Assembly: GCA_033063855.1 (NCBI GenBank)
Contig: CP093829.1
Location: forward strand, 21,049,537 to 21,113,536
DNA from: Smittia aterrima
Lineage: Eukaryota > Arthropoda > Insecta > Diptera > Chironomidae
Direction of reading: 5' to 3'
Length of the DNA: 64,000 bases
A program made the translations under genes and the position numbers. This document shows positions 36,901-50,700 of the stretch, one piece after another. Positions within the stretch are counted from its first letter, which is position 1. Each line of letters begins with the position of its first letter. The notes beneath the pieces were generated by a model. That model was not told where the DNA came from. It saw nothing but the letters and a program-made list of their open reading frames with translations, and ran no database searches.

Positions 36901-39900
36901 TGGAAATTGATCGTCTAAACGTAAATGTGTTTGACTCGACGTGTGTGTTGGAACGGAATATTGTTTAAATTTAAATATATTGAGATCGTCTCTAAGTGGT
37001 TTGCTGTTGTAATCAAAAAAAAAAAAGATATTTTAATTGCTCCCCAATCGCATTATCTCTCACAAATCGCTTTACTGCGCGTATATTGATTCCAATCAAT
37101 CACAATCCAGTAGCGATTGGCTATTTTCTTTAGAAAGTTGTCGCTTTTCTTCCGATTGTTTCTTTCCGGAGCGCAAACCCATTTCCTTTTCTTCTCAGGA
37201 CCAAACCAACCTGTTCCCCGTAAATTATAAGTTTCCCTTTTCCTTGTTATCCACACAAAAAGTATTAAATTTGATATAAATGATGATATCTATTCAAACA
37301 TAAATGTCTTTACATTAAATCGCCTTGACAAAAAGAAATCATTGATAAAATGTATTTTTATTAGTTTAATATCGTAACTAATGTTAACAAAAGTTTGCGT
37401 CATTCAGATTCGGGGATTTTGGAGGTGATTGCATCATTTTGATTTGTTTTATTCCATTGCCGTCGTTTCACCTTCAAAGTAAAGTTAGGCAACTCTTTTT
37501 TTCTCCTCTCGCGAATTTGATTGAGATAATTCGACACACAAAATACATTCACAATACAAATCACGATTAGTCTCGTAAAAAAGTGTTTAGTTTGCTTTGA
37601 TGAGAATAATTTGATGAAGGTGCCACCCCTAACTAAGTATGACGATACACACTTACACTACACACAATGCATTGCGGTTTAGGAAAAGCTTTTAGAGATC
37701 AACAAACAATTATTTTATGTTTTATTATGCAATTTATCATTTTGTGATATTTTTTTTTTCGTTCGTTAATCCTTGAGGGAGTTTTCAGTTCATTCTCTTT
37801 TGAACATTTCTTTTTTTTTGTTTGATTTCAATGAAAACCGAAAATCCATTTGATCGATGAGCACTGACGATTTGATCGACTTTCTTCTTCTTTTTCGATT
37901 CTCAATTTTTTTCCATCCACTTTTTTCTACTTTTCCAACCTCTTAACGATTCTTTGAAATAAATCCAAAGTGGATCTTCCTGAAATCAAAGGGCAACATC
38001 GTAAATTTCGTACTTTGGTGACTAGCTATATAGGTAAAGTTGGACAAATATTTATTTAATCTGCCTATTACGTTAAACTTATTAAGAACAAATCAAATCC
38101 GAAGAATACAAAAAGTAGCACGCATTCTTTTACATCTTTTCTTTATGGTTTCATCGATTAACGATATGACAAGTTTGTCTGGGGCTTTTTATCCGATGAA
38201 GATATTGCATGAGAGTTTGTTTGAAATCAAGTCTACGTCTCAAGGACTTTCCAATTTAAAAAATTGATTAAATGTCTCATTGGATGAAAAGCCTTATCAG
38301 TAAGTGCTCGAACTTATTTGTTCCCATTGAAAATTAAATCTTTTTAAAAAGATTATTTTTTTATTTTGAAATAAAAATGAAACTGCACGATGCCTAGGAG
38401 TTTAGTCCAATTAGCTTTATTTCCTAGATTTTTCTTATTTTTGTCTTGTCTACCTCTCTGACCATGAAAAGTCACTAAAACAGTTTAATCTTTGTCAAAT
38501 GATAACTGAAAAGGGTTTTCGATTTATTGCTCAAGATAATTTAATTTACTTGTCAAAACTTTCTCACCTTCCATTGAATCTACGGCGTTGACTTCATTAG
38601 TCAAAGTCAAACTTTAATCATTTACAAATTAGCTGAACTAGGTCATGATATCATCTTTAATATCCGCGTAATTTTCCTGTTGAAATTGCCTTTTCAAAAA
38701 CATAATGAGCGCGTTCTTTTGATGTGATGCACATTAGAACGAAATTGTTTTCAGATTTGAACAGAATCCTTACAGCACTTGGAGAGCTTTTCACAGCGCG
38801 CACAGCAAAAAGCTTATTTATCCTTTGATATGTTTCTGTGTTCGAGTTTAAAGTAGTTTTGAGTTCGTTTGCTATTTAGGAAAGACGAGTTTCATTACGA
38901 GAACAAAGTTCTCAAAGTTAATCAACGTTTGGTTTCAGTTCTCCGCGTACATCGTTTGCCAGAAAAAAAACAGACTTCGTCTAATCTTTTTTTTGTGTGC
39001 TTGAGCTTGCTAGTTTTTCTTTCATCACTTCTTTTCTTTTTATTGAGAGTAGAACGATGTTTGTTGGTTCATGATTATAGAAATAATCTTCCATCATCAC
39101 TCACTTCTGTCCCAGAAATATTTTTGCTTACGCTTTCCTTTGAAATGAATCCACTGCTGATGATCCAAATATTTTCTATTCAAATGGCACTTATACCTTG
39201 TTTCTCACATAATGGTGATTGTTGATTGTAAATAAATGATGTTTCGACAGGTGAGATATTTAAATAAAATATTAGTTTGTCGCTGATGTTGATGTTTGCA
39301 TATGTGAAGAAGTGGAATGAATTGCTCCTCATGGATCCTCCTAAAAATCCATTTCCCTTCGACTTTATGTGGCATGTAATATCGTTTTATAGTTAAGGCT
39401 TCATATTGAAATTCAAAGCGAACTTTCAGAGTTTCCCCGAATTCAAATTGCCATCCTAAATAAAATCAATTGCTTTCAACAACTTTAGCGAGCAATAGCA
39501 GAGAATGGTGGTAAATTCCGCAATTTATTAACCGTTTTCGCTCACCAGACGTGTATAACTGCTTCTCATGTTATCGATGGAATCGTTTCGCTGTTTTTAT
39601 CACTGTTCACAGCAAAAAACCTTTTAAACAAAAATAAATTAATTATTTAATTTGAGAAGCAATAACTCATTCAATTTATTTTCTTTTTTCTCATTTATAA
39701 TTTTTAGCGCTCAAGCATTCACCGTCGAAGCGTAAAAGTTTGTCAAGAGTGGCGCAGCAAAGATCAACGGAGTCAGAAGCTGACAGTCACAGTGAGTTGG
39801 AAATTTATTTTTAATGAAAAGCTTTTGAACAACTAGAATTACAATTCAAGCCAAACGCTATAAATGTTTAAAGGATCAAACTTTAATAACCATTTTTGCT

Positions 39901-42009
39901 TTAATTTTAAACAGCGGCTGGCAGTTCGCAATACCATCACTCGCAGCCACACAGCAGCTCTTCGAAGACAGGTTAGTTGCAAAAGCAATATGCACAAATT
40001 TACATTTAATTAAAATGATTTTTTGTTTTCCAACTCGTCCCAACTTGCACCTCCTGAATATTCTGAAAATTTATTGCACAATTCATTTTATTTTGATTTA
40101 TGATATTTCGACTTTTCGTTTCGATAATCACTCGTTTGCATTTTGTGTTGTGACATAACATGAAAATTGAATTTGAATGCATAACATAGTTTCTCGTTTC
40201 TTTTCGTTCATGCTGCGATTCACAAAATAATAATGGATCTAATCACATTATTCGTAATCTTAATGTTGCACTTGTGGCGTAAATCAAAATTAAACATTAA
40301 ACGACCAGGATCTGGCTCGATCAACATGCAATTGATAAGAGCAATCAACAAGGGCAACAGGAGCAATAATAACAATAATCAGACGTCATCCGTAAGCACG
40401 AATAAGGTTGTAATTGTGGCGCCACCCGCACGCAACTCATCAGTCACTCAGCAGAACAACTCAGGCCAAAGTCAAGCGCCAGTCAGTCCAAGTATCGCAT
40501 TACCAGCTCTTAAGAAGCGAACTTCTATCGTTAAACAGTCAGTTCCACCACCGGTGCCAGCCCGTCGTGGATCTCCGCGATCAAAAAGTAATTTTATTAC
40601 AAAGAAATCGAAACTTGATTTGAAGAAGCTTGAGACGCTTTCAAATTTTAATCTAAATGGTTGCCAAAAAGTTAAAGATTGGCTGAAATCAATTGAAATT
40701 CCAGCATTCGAAGAAAACGAAGTTGATAGTCCCGAACATATTGAGTTTAGAAGCGTCAGAAGTTTAATCGAAACATTTTCCCATCGTGATGATGATTCGA
40801 GGAAATCGAATGGAAATTCTCAAAGAGTTTCCGATTCGAGTGCAGTCAAAAATCGAATCGATGCATTCAATTCTCTCGAGCGTTTACAGCTTTCTGGACA
40901 AAAGTCCTCAGGCGGTAACGACTCGGGAATTGATATTCCAACACGAAAACAGAGCAAAAACCGAAATTTTCATTATCAATTCAGTCGCGATGGGGAATTT
41001 GTGTGATCCGCTTGTTTCCGCTTAAAGATTTCGCATTTACGGAATTATTGGATCATAAATCAAATCGAAGAAGAAAAAACTTCCCTTTCCTCCTTTTTCC
41101 ATCAATCGAGTTCACTTGTTACTCATTTCACCTTCACATTCTCTGACACACACATTTTTTCCTCCTTCCTTGGGAATTTTTCAACTCATAAACATGATTA
41201 ATTTTCAAAAAGGAAAAAAATGACTAAATAGAATCGTAAAAAAACCGCCTAACGACTAGAACACGAGCGATGAGAATCGTTCTCCCATAGAATCCTTTCA
41301 TGCCATCTGTGAATTCACTGGACGCTTTTTTTGTTTTTATCGCTAGGCTCAGCTCCGTCTTGTTCATCTACGCCTCCACCAGCTTTCGATGACATAAACG
41401 AAGTGAACGAGCACGGAGGCTTTAACAATCAAACGAAAAACTTAAGCAATGACTATAGAAGTTCTAGTGATAAACGACTGAATTCACCTCGAAGCACATC
41501 AAGCTATCGAGAGGATTCTGTTAGGTAACGCTTTTTGATCGTAGTTGATGTCACTTGACATGTATCTTGACATTTTCTGTTTCTCTTTCGGCTCATTTAG
41601 TATATCAGACATTCGCTTAGAAACTCATTTAGGTAAAGACTCCACATCATCAAACAATAGCAATTACGGATCTCGTGGGGCACTAGCATGGACTCCACCT
41701 GCTTCGATGGAAGGATCTACTCCTACATGGACAGAAGGAACGCCAAGCTTCACGGAATCCAGTTCGAGCGAGAATGGTGAAATTGGTAACATTTTCCACT
41801 CTCCCAGAAATGATCAAAGGAAATTTTCATTTTAATTTTCTCAAACAGAATTTTCCGGCTCATCATCACCTCTCAACAACTCATCAATGTCAGATAAACA
41901 CAAGCCAACGGTCGAGAAAGCCCTAAACTCCCTTACATCTGAAATGGTGAGAGTCTGTTACACTGAATCGAAGAGCATTCGAATATCCTACAAGTCACAA
42001 GACTTGTAA
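33935..42009 (+). CDS. Type I phosphatidylinositol-4-phosphate 5-kinase
   Basis: Thirteen exons: 33935-34046, 34731-34765, 34886-35068, 35185-35382, 35441-36090, 36167-36271, 36331-36463, 36522-36609, 39708-39791, 39915-39971, 41347-41524, 41601-41785, 41849-42009; about 722 aa. Kinase landmarks: GHRRVGEDG then TIMGSIQLGIQHTVG, DFRFKIYAPIAFRYFRDLFG, FIIKTVQHKE with the ATP-binding Lys, YDLKGSTYNR, FKIMDYSLLVGVHNM, and the specificity loop VSVHRPSFYAQRFQDFM, then FRKIP. The enzyme makes PI(4,5)P2 at the plasma membrane for signalling, actin and endocytosis. It is of the PIP5K59B/skittles type; which one is not decided. The last exon pair has acidic/Trp motifs (LAWTPPAS, STPTWTEGTPSF). GAA ATG GTGAGA near 41946 might be a further donor. 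An alternative 3' exon is listed separately. Confidence 0.9.
36610..39707 (+). other. 3.1 kb PIP5K intron
   Basis: By far the largest intron of the gene, starting GTAAGT after the FRKIPS codons and ending TTTTTAG. Unspliced read-through would add about a dozen residues and stop at about 36654. No nested gene was found; the 118-codon frame at 38869 starts in random A/T-rich sequence. Confidence 0.7.
40309..41006 (+). CDS. probable alternative 3'-terminal exon of PIP5K
   Basis: A 232-codon open frame follows an ACCAG acceptor at 40307-40308 in the same phase (one base carried over) as the exon starting at 41347, so exon 39915-39971 could splice to either. It encodes a low-complexity Asn/Ser region, a Pro-rich SVPPPVPARRGSPR segment that looks like an SH3 ligand, then a structured-looking part (KVKDWLKSIEIPAFEE; NRIDAFNSLERLQLS) and stops at 41004-41006. 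The acceptor has a poor pyrimidine tract. Alternatively it is a separate short gene starting at the in-frame ATG 40233 (MDLITLFVILMLHLW). The coding nature seems likely; its attachment to PIP5K is inference. Confidence 0.5.
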
Positions 42010-44786
42010 CTTGCATATCAACTTGTGCGATCAATCGTTGCTCGAGATATTTCACGTAGCTGGAAGAATCATTATTTTTCGTATTTAGAACTTTAAAAGT
42101 ATAAAAATATGGTTTATGTTACGTTTTGGTTTGATTAAGCAAGAAGTCTTCATTTAAAAAGCTTTTTATCCGGAGTCGAAGTGCATTTATTCCTTTTGTT
42201 CATGTTTTTGAAGCCTCATCACCACTTTATCCTAAAACTTCTTCATGAAGTTTATTTGATTAAATTTGTTAAATGGCTGAGAAGGAAAAAAAGAAAAGAC
42301 GAACGAAAGTGTCCTCATGCTAACAACCTTAGATCATTTTGATTAATCATTCCTCTGGTGCGAAGAATAGAAAAAAAAGTTAAATCTAATTGAAAATAAG
42401 AAACCTTTAGATAATTAAAAAGAAAAGTATTAAGCTTTGCACCTTATATAATTTACGAATCTGGAAGAGAATAGAAAATCCCAATTTAGTGAGACAAAAA
42501 ATCATTCCAACTTGTTTTTATTTTCTCTTTGTGTTCGATGTTCGATTTAAATATAAACACTCACGAATGAATTAATTATGTTTACATTATAATAATCAGG
42601 CGGGAATTATTTTTGTTTATATAAAAAGAATAAGAATTATAATCTTCTATTTTGACAATGGAATCTATTCAGAGAATGATTCGTATGTTCGCAATATGAT
42701 TAACTCAAAGTGACAGTGCACAATCTCTTTGTGGCATGGAAAGGCGAAACAACAACTTCGATGTTCGAAATTTATTATTTTCGGGCGTATCTATTATAAA
42801 CTGAATAAACTTTATTTAATAAAGAAATTCCTTTCATTTATTGTTTGGGTCGAAACGCTTTCAAAATTTTCCCATTAGAATTATTGTGTTTTATTTCCTT
42901 TCGTTTCTCTGTGGTCTTCGGTTGCGTGGGACAATTTTTCAAAAAATAAAAACGAAAAATATTTTTCCTACCTAAAACATTTTTCCTTTTATATCTTTTA
43001 CTCTTCTGTGAAATAAAACGAAAAAGCCAACGACATTAATTCAGTAACAACTTCTTCTGCTTCTATTTGTTTCTTTCACGCTCATGCTCCTCAATCTCGT
43101 TCTCGTTGAAAATGGATCCAAAATTAATCCTCCGATATTGATAACGTAAATTGAATGACCGACCGGAAATTGTCAAATCATACCATTCATCGGACACGTT
43201 AACAGGAAAATTTACGTTATCAGGTTGATTATGATTACAATTAAGAGAATTCTCAGAAAAACAAACAAAAAAGAAAGTGAACCAGTTTCAATCGCCCACA
43301 TATACGTTATTGGACCTTTGCCTAACGCAAAATCGAATCAATCTCCCATTATATCGCATTATATACATAAACAACAAATGATTTTTCATTCAAACTCATT
43401 CGCAAAAGGAATAAAACCCTAAAAAGTATTTAAATCATTTTTCAAAAAAAGAGAAAAGATAAAAGAAATCAAATCATAAAAATAATTAAAGACATATTTA
43501 ACGAAAAAAAAACCTTAAATATACATCTCTATACAATAAATATGAAATTTATCATTAAATAATTGAGTTTAGGTTATTGAGGAAAATCATTATTTATTGA
43601 ACAATTGCAAGTTGAAAAAAAAAGTTAATGTTGGTTGAAACGACTTAAAGTGATGAAGAAATAAATAAAAAGAAACTTAAAAGTTGGCTTTGGTGTTTTG
43701 ACGTCTTAAGAGGATCCGGAACTTGAGGTATACACGTACAATGCAATAGAGAGTCACTTTGCTATGAGGAGCTTTTAAGCATCAACAATTTATGTCAGAA
43801 ACTGAAAGGAAAGTTGAACAAGCAAAGGAGAAAGAATTTCTTGGATAGAGTCAAGAGTCTAGACGAGCGACAAGCATTTGCGAAAAGCTACAAAGCATTC
43901 AACAATTGAAGTTTCCTCATAAAAAAATGGACTTCCCGGATTTCGAGAACGAGCTTGCTAAAGGGCTTTCATCCATCAAACTTTTAATCTTACAGAATTC
44001 CACAAAAATCGACACTCACTGAGACCAAAATCTTCTGCGAATGAGAAGCCTTAAAAAACCTTTTGATCCAACGAACTTCTTAACCTTTCCATTTGCTCAA
44101 AGCTTTTGGTTTACGACGACATCCAAACCGACAAACCGACATTTTTATTCGTTTCTTTTCAATCAAGGAAACGAAGATAAAACACAGAAGAAAAAACTTT
44201 TTCATTTTAAAATCAATACTCTGCGTTATTCGGATTTAGAGCTATTGTGTCTATTGTTAGCATATTCTTAAAGTTCTAGCGATTTATGCTACAATTATTA
44301 ACAGCAACAAAATCACTCTACGTCAGTTACAAATGGCTACGATCACATCAGTTAAATCACTCAACATCACATGAAACAGATCGATTTATCCAAATAACAT
44401 TTAACAAAATTTGTTTTGGATTTTTTTTATAACATTTATTTAAAACATTAATTTCGTCCAATCATCAACATTGGAGAAGTTTTTAAAGCTTTTGTTTTTC
44501 AATTTTCAAAGTTCACAATATAAGTCAGGTTTAGTTACAAAGCTTCCATTCCCGTTATTCGATTGAGGGGGTCTAAGATATTTTTGATTAAACAATAGAA
44601 GACTTTTGATTAGAATCTACTTTCGAACTATCTATAGAAATCGTGAATTCTCGAAGATTACAAGTTTCAGCTAGTTAAGTATGCAAATGAATATTTGAAA
44701 GAGAAAGAGAGAGAGAATTGTTTGGTGTGTCAATGTTTGATGCGATGGTCACCCGAGAAGATTACCCATTGCTACCTTGCCTAATA
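42010..44786. other. intergenic, converging 3' ends
   Basis: A 2.8 kb A/T-rich region with several AATAAA and TTTATT hexamers and an (AG)n run near 44700. The frames at 43225 and 44041 have no domain or signal I recognise. No RNA gene seen. Confidence 0.5.
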
Positions 44787-47700
44787 CTATTCCTTGTTTG
44801 AGAATATGTAAAATACTGGATCTTCCCACACTTCCTTCGCATCCAAGCTGCCGAAATTATCGTCCATAAACGATTCAATTGTTTTATGAACGTGATAAAT
44901 TACTCCTTTAAGTTCGTGATCTTCGTCAGTGTAAACCTGAGCACGAAGAAGGAGGAAAATGAATAAAATTTCAATCGCGTTATATTTCTATCATCAAACT
45001 TTGACTTTCTCACCTGATGTCGAAAGATAACGCCCTTTTGAATAAGCGATTTCGTTAGGAGCATCGTGTGTTGCTGATGAACTGTAAATAGATCACGGAT
45101 TGAACTTTGAAAATAACTTTTTTTTTACCTTTTTCCATGAAAAGAAATTACCGAGAGTATCAGCCGTTCCTTGAATTAAAATATAATTCTTCGATAAGAA
45201 GTTCGCAGCTTGAAGCGAGAGATCCGCTTCTTGCAAGGAATGTCCAATCATCTTATCATATCCAAAATATTTCTCGGTGAAGAAAGAGCCTGAATCAATA
45301 AAAAAAGTAAATCTTAGTTCATCCGTAGAAGAATTTCTTTTCGTTCGCTCGCTCACTGTAGAATTGGAAAGACACGATGGGCGCTACTGCAATATAGCAG
45401 AGGAATGTTCGTTTAGAGTCTTTCGTGAGAAGAATCGATGTGAGATAAGCTCCATAGCCCCATCCATAAGCACAAATTTTCGTTGGATCGATAATTTTGA
45501 AATTATCTCTTAAATATCTAAAGCGAAAAAGGTGAAAGCACATAGAAGCGATTACTGAAAGGAAAGGAAATTGCTTTTGACAGAATGCTTACGTAAGTAC
45601 TGTGAGTTGATCCTCGACGTCCACGACGCTGATATTTCCTTTAATCTTAGATTTGAAAGCTTCACCCTGATAGCCGCTTCCTCGACCGTCGATTTGTGCC
45701 ACAATGAAAGACTTTTGCGAGGCTAGATAATGATTCCAATCAACTTTAAATTCTTCCGACACCAGCTGCGAGCCAGGCGTCGAATCGATATGTAGAATGA
45801 GTGGAAACGAAACCTCTTCATCTTCTTTCGCGGCAGGTGGCAAGAAAAGTCTGACTTGAGCAGAAAATCCGTTTCTAATTTCTACACTAAAGGTCTTCAC
45901 TTGAGGCATCGCCAATTCTCTCACGTTCTCAGCCAAATCAGCGCCGTCATTGAGAATTAAAATTTTCTTATTTAACGAACTATCTACAAGGTAAACGCTT
46001 GGTGAGTCTGGTCCAAGACATTCGAGAACATAATACGAAAAGTCAAAGCTCATGTGAACGCGATTGTAGAGGCAATTGTTTGGAATGAGCTCCGATTCGT
46101 CTGGCTCTTTGGTTTTGCCAATCATGTCATTCACTTTAACGAAAATGTCCTTGTCCTTTTGACTGTGATTGTTCTCACGGATAAAGCTATTCAAATTGTA
46201 TGTGTCATAAGTCGCAATGCTGTTATCACATGTTAAGCAAACTGGCGTCCTTGGTCTGATATTTATATCACTCGATGTACTATCAAGTAGCTCAAAGTCC
46301 AGCACGATTTTGTACAAGTGACGTTGACCCGGTCGATTCTCTGGCGCGCTCATGTAGTAAATTGACTTGCTGGTTGCATCGAAGCCAAGAATTGCTGTTA
46401 CTTCACTTCTTCCGATGGTCACGCCGATTGGCTTCTTGTTGGAGAGCGGTATCAAAGCAATCTGCCGGAAATAACCAAATTTTCCATCCAACACCGGATA
46501 GATTTTAATCAGGAAGCGATTGTTATTTGTCAATATGTTTGTGGCGTTGGTGAGAAGTTTCGAAACATATTCGTTGGCATCCAGATAAATTGGCTTCTCC
46601 GGAGAAATATCAACTCCAATTTCATTGTCGGTTTCTCGTTGAATCTACACAGAGAGAAGACGACAGAAGATTAGTGGATACTCTGAATAAGAATTGTGTC
46701 AATCTAAAAAGTGTTTGTGAAGCATTTTCTAAGGGCGGTTGAATCGTGCAAGCCAATTTATTTCATTTTATTTGTTGCTTCCTCTGACGACATTCCGAGA
46801 AAGATTATATTGATCAAAGTTTCATTGCTTCATGTCTCGATGGGGGTGGATCAAATTACTCTCATTAAATGAAAAGAAATTCGTTTGAAAGAAGAGTCTA
46901 CTCACTTCAATGCAAGAAAACAATGGAGCTTTACACAACACTGTACTCGATAAAGTTTGATCTCTTGATGTCAGCGTCAATGTTAGCTCTTGATTGCTAA
47001 TCCAAAACATGTTGCCAAAGTAAAAATCTCCAAGGAGATGCTCGGGAAGAACGAGAGGAATGAGCTGGATATACTTGAGAACATTAAGGTTGACCACAAA
47101 ACAACTAACGCTTGGGTTTGGCGTTTTGTATCTTGAATACCGAATGGTCTTGATCATCGGATACTGCGAGTTTTTACCGTTCCAAGTATACCTAAAAGTT
47201 TTGATTGTTTATTTTGTTCGAGAGGGGAATGAAACGAGAATTACAAAAAGCTCAACAATAAAGTGAAACACGTTCCGTACTCACTCATATTTTTGCACGT
47301 TCGTGATGTTGAATGAGAGGAATGACAAATAACTTCCATTTGTTGAGAATGCAATGGTATCGCCTTTAAGCTCCGGTGTGTGGCTTTAAACAATCGACAT
47401 TTAAATTGGAGAAGCTTGAGAGGCTTAGATTAGTCATTTACATACCTGTAAAGCCAATCGGGTCTTCCGTTAAGAATGAAATCCTTTTTACCTTTGGAAA
47501 AGGTTCGTCAAAGCAAAAAAAGTTTTGTTGGAACAGCAAAATAAATAATCAAATCGACAGGAATTAATTTTGTGAAGTTTCGAGGGAGGAGGAAGATTTA
47601 GAAAGCAATTGTTATGACCCTTCTGAGGTTTTAAAAGAAAAGCTCGTAAAATTTACTTCGTAAGCCACAAGAAACTTTTTGAAATAACTTTAGAAAGGAA

Positions 47701-50700
47701 ATGAGTTTATTTATTTCTGTTCTTGAATGAAACAAATTAAATTTTGACATCTAATTTGCGGTAAAAGTTTCTTTTTCAGTGAACCCAAAAAGAAGAAGAG
47801 GAAGAAGCCATAGCGACGCTTCTTTCGAGACATGATAATCGAGCTTACCATTTGTCGTGATGCGAATCACCAAGTCGCTGTGAATCTTCGGCTTGTAATA
47901 AATGTCGAAGTCGTGAATGAATGCAATGGCCTGCATTATTTTACTCTTCTCCGTCGTTTTCACTTTACTTTTACCACTTGGAAGAACCTTTTTCTGATGA
48001 TTATTGTTACTGTTTACTAAATTACTATTATCATAAGACGCTGGTGACCATAATATCTGTAATCCAAAAGATAACAAAGCTTTCACTCGGACACTAAAAA
48101 TATTTAATTACCTTTTGTAGTTCAACTTCCTCGCTGTTATTCGGAGTGAGTGCGTAAAACGATGTTGAAAAGATCTCATAGACGTAATACTTCGTTCCGT
48201 TCGAGTCTTCGTTGCATTCGTATAAAAGAATAAAATTCAAGTCCGGTGAGATGTCATAGCAATCTACGTTTAGTCGCCGCTAGAAAACATAAATAAAAAG
48301 TCATTTCAATGAAATTGGCAATAAAAAGAATTTCAATTTCAAGTCGAATGCTTTAAGGGATGGCATTTCTAAATTGTGTCCATTTGTTCGTCAAGTTTGG
48401 GCTTAGATCTGTCGCTCAACAGAAAAAAGTTCAATTTTTCATTTTTCTTTGCTAAATCTCAAACTTTACGGTCCAGCGGATTAAAAGCCCTTCAATAAGT
48501 TCTCGTTTTAATTTCAGCCTCCATTTATCAAAACCACATAAAAGCTTGCGGACGATTTATTGCTGCGTTGATCTAATTTCTGGACCCAAATAATATTCAT
48601 AAAGTTTTTATTTACTTACGAACTTACGAGCGAACATTGTTAGTAATAATAAGAAAATTAAATATTTGATTCAATTAGAACCTTGTGCTTTGCTCAATCA
48701 TCATCTTGGATATCTTCCTAATTGAGCATTTTCATAAATTATTGTTCAACATTGAGCGATAAAGAGCGAGTGATGAATTTAAATATTCATTTCTGTTGTT
48801 TGTATGTGCCACGAATGAATATTGAAACAGTTAATGAAACGCTTCTGTCTCATTTCGCTCAGGAGAATGAATATTTAAACTGATTTTATCATCACGGTCT
48901 TTAATTAATTCTCCCCAAGAGAGTACCCAAAATTTATTTTGACGAGAAAACGAGGACGTTTAATGAAATCCGTGGCGTGAACTCTAAGAAAAACATTTTG
49001 AGAATGAAATTTGACTTACAAATGAGGAGTTGTCCATGAGTAATTTTGACTCCAGCTTCTCCGCATTAAACAAAGAGATTCCATTTTCGAGATTATGGAA
49101 GACGAATTCCTTGTCTGCGATGCGATTTATTGTTTCAGTATTTATTATTCGATGACAGCAGATTCATAAGAAAAAGAGAAAAAAGAAAAGAATCGCTCAT
49201 TAGGATAAGCTAAGTATAGAGAGTTCGAGTGAACTAATAACATCAAGTTACAACGTGACATTTCGTTAGTTCTCTTACCGTTTATCCAAGATCCGTTGAA
49301 TGCTTTCCACTTGAGCGAGTCATTGTAAATATCCGATAAGAGAAGACGCCTTCCATAAATTCTAGTGTCTTCAATTTCTAGACGAGAAAGAAAAGTGAAT
49401 TTTAATATTTTACGCAAACATCTTTAAAAGCTTTTCTCACCAGGAGACAGGAGAAATATCGAAAAGACGATAATTGATAGGACAGCTGATATAACAAGTA
49501 AAGCGATGCATATTCCACGCCAATTTCTCTTCTCGGTTGATGATATGGCGAGCTCCTAAATGAAAAGAGAAATATTGTAAGGGATCATGTTTGATTTTTT
49601 CTTTTATTACTAATGAAAGAGAAACCTTTAGCCTCTAACTGGCTAATAAGAAAGAAAAATCCGTTGATACAATAATCGAACCCTTTTCTTGCTTCATCAG
49701 CAACTCAATTAGAGTACGATTCTCTGAGTGCTTAACCTTTTTATCCCATGTTCGCCACATATTAGTAAATATCGAGTTCGAGTGTGAACTTCACACTAAA
49801 CTTTTTGAGCAGTAAAAACCAGGGGATGGAATCGAAATGGAATCGGAATCGAAATGGCATCGGAATCGATCATTTTTGAAGAATCGGAATCGGAATCAGA
49901 ATCGAAATGAAAATTTTTTGAAGAATCGGAATCGGAATCAGAATCGAAATGAAGAATTTTCAAGAATCGGAATCAGAATCGAAATGGAGAATTTTCAAGA
50001 ATCGGAATCAGAATCAGAATCGAAATACAGAATTTTCAAGAATCGGAATCGGAATCAGAATCGAAATACAGAATTTTCAAGAATCGGAATCGGAATCAGA
50101 ATCGAAATGGAGAATTTTCAAGAATCGGAATCGGAATCAGAATCGAAATGGAAAAAAATCGATTCGATTCCATCCCCTGGTAAAAACTGCAGACGCCGAA
50201 AATAAAAAAATTCCTTTCGACCTCTATCATAATGAAGTCAATTGCAAGCACACTCTTCATGAGGCTTTTCACAGCACATGACTTGACAAAAGCATGCATT
50301 GAAAAATGAGAGAAACTTGATGAATTTGTTCAGAGAGAAAAGTTTGTAATTTGCTGTGCAAACCAAGCAAAGAGTTGGTAGAAAAGTTTTATTTATTTTT
50401 CACCCTGTGGATTTAAATCAACTGGGAAAACGAAGAAGAGAGAAAAATGATCTACGTTCGAGCAAAAAAGAGTGTTCAAAAATGAATGAAAGTAATTGAA
50501 ACATTGTTTAATGGGAGGAAAGCGATTGAAGTCTGTTAAAGCTCCATCGAAGCTTTTTCCGTTTTAAACTTTCGATCCTTTGATTTATTGGGATGGCAAT
50601 TTTTTTCCAACCAAACTCGTTTAGTCAAAAAGCAATGAAATCAACATCAAAGCATATTTTATTGAGTTCATGTATTAATCATCAAAAAAAAAGCTTTTGA

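Noticed and set aside
38869..39225. 118-codon frame inside the large PIP5K intron
   Set aside because: Starts without a good ATG context, composition typical of A/T-rich intron sequence.
49837..50281. Long open frames of about 110-120 codons rich in Arg, Asn, Glu and Ser
   Set aside because: They are the tandem repeat inside the hAT element read in different frames; no start context or non-repeat content.
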